Source of the DNA: CAG-492 sp045643465
Lineage (GTDB): Bacteria > Bacillota > Clostridia > TANB77 > CAG-508
DNA length: 64,000 nt
Direction of reading: 5' to 3'
Assembly (NCBI GenBank): GCA_045643465.1
Contig: JAZUKV010000033.1
Coordinates: 1-64,000, forward strand
Under the pieces are notes generated by a model. It worked only from the letters and a program-made list of their open reading frames with translations, had not been told where the DNA came from and searched no databases. A program made the translations under genes and the position numbers. Below are positions 60,950-64,000 of the stretch, one piece after another. Each line of letters opens with the position of its first letter. Position 1 is the stretch's first letter.

Positions 60950-61612
60950 GTGACTACAAAATGTAGTCAGTTAAAAATGTTAGCGCCTGATGGAAAAATA
61001 CGTTTACGAGATGCAATGGCAACAAGTGACATATTTAGACTTATAGAATCAGTTCCAAGTCCAAAAGCCGAACCTTTTAAACTATGGCTTGCGTCTTTGG
61101 GTAAAGAAAGAATAGATGAAGTTTTTGATCCAGAAATAGCTGTTAATAGAGCGATTGATTATTATAGAAATAAAGGATATTCGGATAAATGGATTGAAGC
61201 AAGACTAAAAGGAATACTAGATAGAAAAAATTAACAGATATATGGAAATATAATGGAATTAAAGAAAACTATGAATATGCAGTATTAACAAATGAGATAT
61301 ACCAAACATGGTCAGGAATGAAAGCATCAGAATATAAAAAATACAAAAATATTAGAAAAGAATCTTTAAGAGATAATATGACAGATGTTGAAGTTGCACT
61401 TACAGATTTGGGAGAAATTGCAACCCGTGAACTTGCAAAAAAAACATAAACCCCAAGGATTAAAAGCAAATAGAAAAATTGCAAAGGCAGGCGGAGAAGT
61501 TGCAAAAACTGCTCGTGACGATTTAGAACGAAAACTTGGAGAAACTGTTATTAGTAGAGATAATCAATTAAATTTTGAGTACATAGAAGATGTAAAAAAA
61601 CTAAAAAAATGA
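60950..61612 (+). pseudogene. DinD-like (Bro-N type) protein, N-truncated with two frameshifts
   Basis: Three consecutive reading frames together spell the C-terminal two thirds of a DinD-like protein: SVPSPKAEPFKLWLASLGKERIDE, then LTDIWKYNGIKENYEYAVLTNE and WSGMKASEYKKYKNIRKESLRDNMTD, then KANRKIAKAGGEVAKTARDD and GETVISRDNQLNF. The frames change at A-runs near 61,225 and 61,437. The Bro-N start of the family is missing upstream of 60,950. Such proteins are common in phages and mobile elements and in DNA-damage regulons. Confidence 0.8.
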
Positions 61613-61669
61613 AAAACGAAAAATACAAAACTTTCATAAAATATACAAATATTTTATGGAGGTTTTTTT

Positions 61670-62350
61670 ATGGCAAAAATTTTAGTATATAATAATAATA
61701 CAAATAGAATGGAAACATATTATCGTGGAGAGCAAGAAGCAATGCCGTATAATGCTAATAATACACTATTAGTAAGAGAATTTAGAGGAGCAAGTAAAAG
61801 TCAAACTTTATGGACTACTAGAAGCACTATGCTTGCATGGAATTCTTTAAGATATATATATGGTGCTCCAATAAAAGTAGGATTTGCTTTTAGAAGACCA
61901 TGGGAAGGTGGCCATACAGGGCAATCACAGCATTTTGCAGGAGTGGCTTTTGATGCAGGCCAAACATTATCAGATAGTCAAAGATTAGTTTTATATAATA
62001 CAGCAGTAAGTAGTGGGGTTTGGTCTTATGTGGAGCCATTAAATTTAACACCAAGATGGGTTCATTTCGATAAAAGACAATTTCCACCAGCATGTACCGC
62101 AGGAGGATATCCTTTAATTTCTAGCGGATCTAAAGGGGTATATGTATTAATAGCTCAAGATGAACTTAATACTTTAGGTTATGCAGCAGGAAGCTTAGAT
62201 GGAATTTTTGGAAATAATACAAGAAATGCAGTTATAAGATATCAGAGGGCTAAAGGTCTTACAGCTGATGGAATTGTAGGATGTAATACATGGAAATCGT
62301 TACAATCAGATGTAGTGGGAATAGGCAAAAAAAATACAACGGTAGATTAA
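61670..62350 (+). CDS. M15-type D-Ala-D-Ala carboxypeptidase with PG-binding domain
   Basis: 226 residues. Peptidase M15-like zinc site: SQHFAGVAFD (His88, Asp95) and WVHFD (His132). The C-terminal ~70 residues form a PG_binding_1 domain (LIAQDELNTLGYAAGSLDGIFG, YQRAKGLTADGIVG). It trims peptidoglycan stem peptides. No signal peptide is present, so it may act in the mother cell during sporulation, or be released by lysis. ATG after GGAGG. Its first 260 bp are duplicated at 51,223. Confidence 0.87.
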   Translation: MAKILVYNNNTNRMETYYRGEQEAMPYNANNTLLVREFRGASKSQTLWTTRSTMLAWNSLRYIYGAPIKVGFAFRRPWEGGHTGQSQHFAGVAFDAGQTLSDSQRLVLYNTAVSSGVWSYVEPLNLTPRWVHFDKRQFPPACTAGGYPLISSGSKGVYVLIAQDELNTLGYAAGSLDGIFGNNTRNAVIRYQRAKGLTADGIVGCNTWKSLQSDVVGIGKKNTTVD

Positions 62351-62354
62351 GAAT

Positions 62355-62391
62355 AAAACGAGATTGAAGCTAAGCTTCAGTTTCGTTTTTT
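62355..62391 (+). terminator. Intrinsic terminator after the M15 gene
   Basis: AACGA and TGAAGCT pair with AGCTTCA and TCGTT, followed by a T-run. Confidence 0.85.
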
Positions 62392-62394
62392 CTA

Positions 62395-62423
62395 TTGACA
62401 AATAATTTTTGTTAGAGGATAAT
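62395..62423 (+). promoter_or_regulatory. Promoter of the glucan phosphorylase gene
   Basis: TTGACA (62395-62400), 17-nt spacer, GATAAT (62418-62423), placed just after the M15 terminator. Confidence 0.7.
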
Positions 62424-62484
62424 ATATCTATAAAAAATATGCAGAAGAAGAGTTTGTTAAATTACGAAGGAGGAAATTAAAAAT

Positions 62485-64000
62485 ATGTATGTTTTTAATA
62501 AAATAACTGTTATGCCACAGTTACCCGAAAGAATAAGAGGATTATCAATAATTGCTAATAATTTATGGTGGTCTTGGAATACTGAATTTTTACAATTATT
62601 TAAAGTCATAGATATAGATTTATGGGAAAAAGTTAATAAAAATCCTATAAAATTTTTAAATCTGATATCTCAAGAAAAATTAGATTCAATAATAGAGGAT
62701 AAAGATTTCTTAAAAGAATATGACGAAATATATGAAAATTTTAAAGATTATATGGAAAGCAAATCTACTTGGTTCACAAAAAAATATCCAAATAACCAAA
62801 ATGATTTAATAGCATATTTTTCGGCAGAGTACGGATTGGATGAAATTTTACCAATATATTCAGGAGGTTTAGGAATCCTTTCAGGAGATCATTTAAAATC
62901 AGCAAGTGATTTAGGAATTCCACTTGTTGCAGTAGGTTTACTATATAAAAACGGATATTTCCATCAAGAAATAGATGGTGCAGGATATCAAAGAGAGCAT
63001 TATAAGACTATGGATGTTGGCTCTTTACCAATATTACCTGTTAAAGATGAACATGGTGAAGATGTATATGTAGAATGTGAATTGCCAAAAGGTACGTTAT
63101 ATTTAAAAGTTTGGAATATACATGTTGGTAGAGCAAAACTTTATCTAATGGATTCAGATAATGAAAAAAATATAGAAGAATATAAAAAAATTACACTTTG
63201 CTTATATGGTGGAAACCAAGAAGATAGAATAAAACAAGAAATTGTTTTAGGAATGGCTGGTACAAAATTGTTGAAACAATTAGGCTATAATCCTACAGTA
63301 TATCATATGAATGAAGGACACTCATCATTTTTGACGTTAGAGCTTATAAAAAATATAATGGAAGAGCGAAAAGTTTCGTTTAATATTGCAAGAGATATAG
63401 TGTCTTCAAAAACAATATTTACAACACATACACCAGTGCCAGCAGGAAATGATATTTTTCCAAAGGATTTGGTTAATAAATATTTTGATGGATTATGGGA
63501 TAAATATGGTATTTCCCATGAAGAATTTTTAAAATTAGGTATGGAACCAAAAGCTAATGTAGATAATAGTGATTTTAATATGGGGATTTTAGCTTTAAAA
63601 ATAGCAGGAAAGAAAAATGGTGTAAGTAAATTACATAGAGAAGTTTCAAGTGAATTGTTTGCTGAAGTTTGGCCAAATATTAGTTCAAATGAATCTCCAA
63701 TAACATATGTAACAAACGGTATTCATACATGTTCATGGCTTGCTCCAAATTTAAAAAGATTATACAATAAATATTTAATTCCATTTTGGCAAGATTCAAT
63801 ATATGATGATAATGTTTGGAATAATATTAGAAATATTCCAAATGAAGAGCTTTGGGAAGAGCATTTGTTAAGAAAGAAAAAATTATTTGAATTAGTTAAA
63901 GAAAGTACTACAAATAGATTAAGAAGAAGCGGATATACATATGAACAAATAAATCAGATAACAAGCAAGCTTAATCCAAATGCTTTAACAATTGGATTTG
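62485..64000 (+). CDS. glgP: Alpha-glucan phosphorylase (partial, runs off the window)
   Basis: The first 505 residues of a GT35 phosphorylase of the short bacterial/archaeal type. It begins with the DUF3417-like region (IRGLSIIANNLWWSWN), then YFSAEYGLDEILPIYSGGLGILSGDHLKSASDLG split over conserved loops, MNEGHSSF, and YVTNGIHTCSW. The pyridoxal-phosphate Lys and the C-terminus lie beyond the end. It releases glucose-1-phosphate from glycogen or maltodextrin and would work with the debranching enzyme at 33,316. AGGAGG lies ~12 nt before the ATG. Confidence 0.93.
   Translation, partial: MYVFNKITVMPQLPERIRGLSIIANNLWWSWNTEFLQLFKVIDIDLWEKVNKNPIKFLNLISQEKLDSIIEDKDFLKEYDEIYENFKDYMESKSTWFTKKYPNNQNDLIAYFSAEYGLDEILPIYSGGLGILSGDHLKSASDLGIPLVAVGLLYKNGYFHQEIDGAGYQREHYKTMDVGSLPILPVKDEHGEDVYVECELPKGTLYLKVWNIHVGRAKLYLMDSDNEKNIEEYKKITLCLYGGNQEDRIKQEIVLGMAGTKLLKQLGYNPTVYHMNEGHSSFLTLELIKNIMEERKVSFNIARDIVSSKTIFTTHTPVPAGNDIFPKDLVNKYFDGLWDKYGISHEEFLKLGMEPKANVDNSDFNMGILALKIAGKKNGVSKLHREVSSELFAEVWPNISSNESPITYVTNGIHTCSWLAPNLKRLYNKYLIPFWQDSIYDDNVWNNIRNIPNEELWEEHLLRKKKLFELVKESTTNRLRRSGYTYEQINQITSKLNPNALTIGF

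Overview
The window comes from a very AT-rich, spore-forming, low-GC Gram-positive bacterium (Bacillota, most likely Clostridia). The evidence is strong GGAGG ribosome sites, consensus sigma-A promoters, a germination protease gene (gpr), a complete GerA/GerB/GerC germinant-receptor operon, a LemA/TPM pair, YvcK, and an adjacent scaffold/GGGtGRT pair. No species call is possible from the sequence alone. A human or animal gut origin is inferred mainly from the gene families and from a eukaryote-like ubiquitin.
Layout. 1-620: end of an rRNA operon (23S 3' end, 5S, tRNA-Asn). 0.7-4.3 kb: minus-strand genes, including an acyltransferase with two SGNH-like regions. 4.4-11.8 kb: LemA, TPM protein, a second acyltransferase, a metallo-hydrolase, a PadR/DUF2812 pair, an XRE regulator and a NatAB-like ABC exporter. 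11.9-12.2 kb: a second, orphan 5S plus tRNA-Asn. 12.3-19.5 kb: a Tn4451-like mobile element (large serine recombinase and TnpV) followed by a small recurring protein family, an HExxH protein and an ABC exporter. 19.6-24.8 kb: a patch bracketed by two copies of a 113-nt structured RNA, holding two unknown genes of distinct base use, small genes, and a par/fst-like type I toxin-antitoxin locus. 24.8-29.4 kb: a membrane protein, a decayed gene for a secreted, wall-anchored ubiquitin fusion, a FIST-GGDEF protein and a damaged half-size TauE pair.
29.5-50.8 kb is core chromosome: Maf, MurB, YvcK, glycogen debranching enzyme, HolA, Gpr, the ger operon, the lower-glycolysis genes gap-pgk-tpiA-gpmI, an Fe-S scaffold/GGGtGRT pair and a VanZ-like protein. 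51.0-61.7 kb: tRNA-Gln, then an accessory island lying between a truncated and an intact copy of an M15 peptidase gene. The island carries an LRR protein, two more members of the small protein family, two large proteins that appear to share a domain, a LysR regulator and a broken DinD-like gene. 62.5 kb to the end: alpha-glucan phosphorylase, running off the window.
Most notable is 25,484-26,412. It encodes signal peptide, ubiquitin (64 of 76 residues identical to human ubiquitin by my count), an InlB-type B repeat, a second domain, and an SPQTGD sorting signal. The frame is broken by one stop codon and one frameshift, so it looks like the recent remains of a surface-displayed ubiquitin. Second is the type I toxin-antitoxin locus at 24,266-24,574, whose antitoxin RNA is complementary to the toxin ribosome site.
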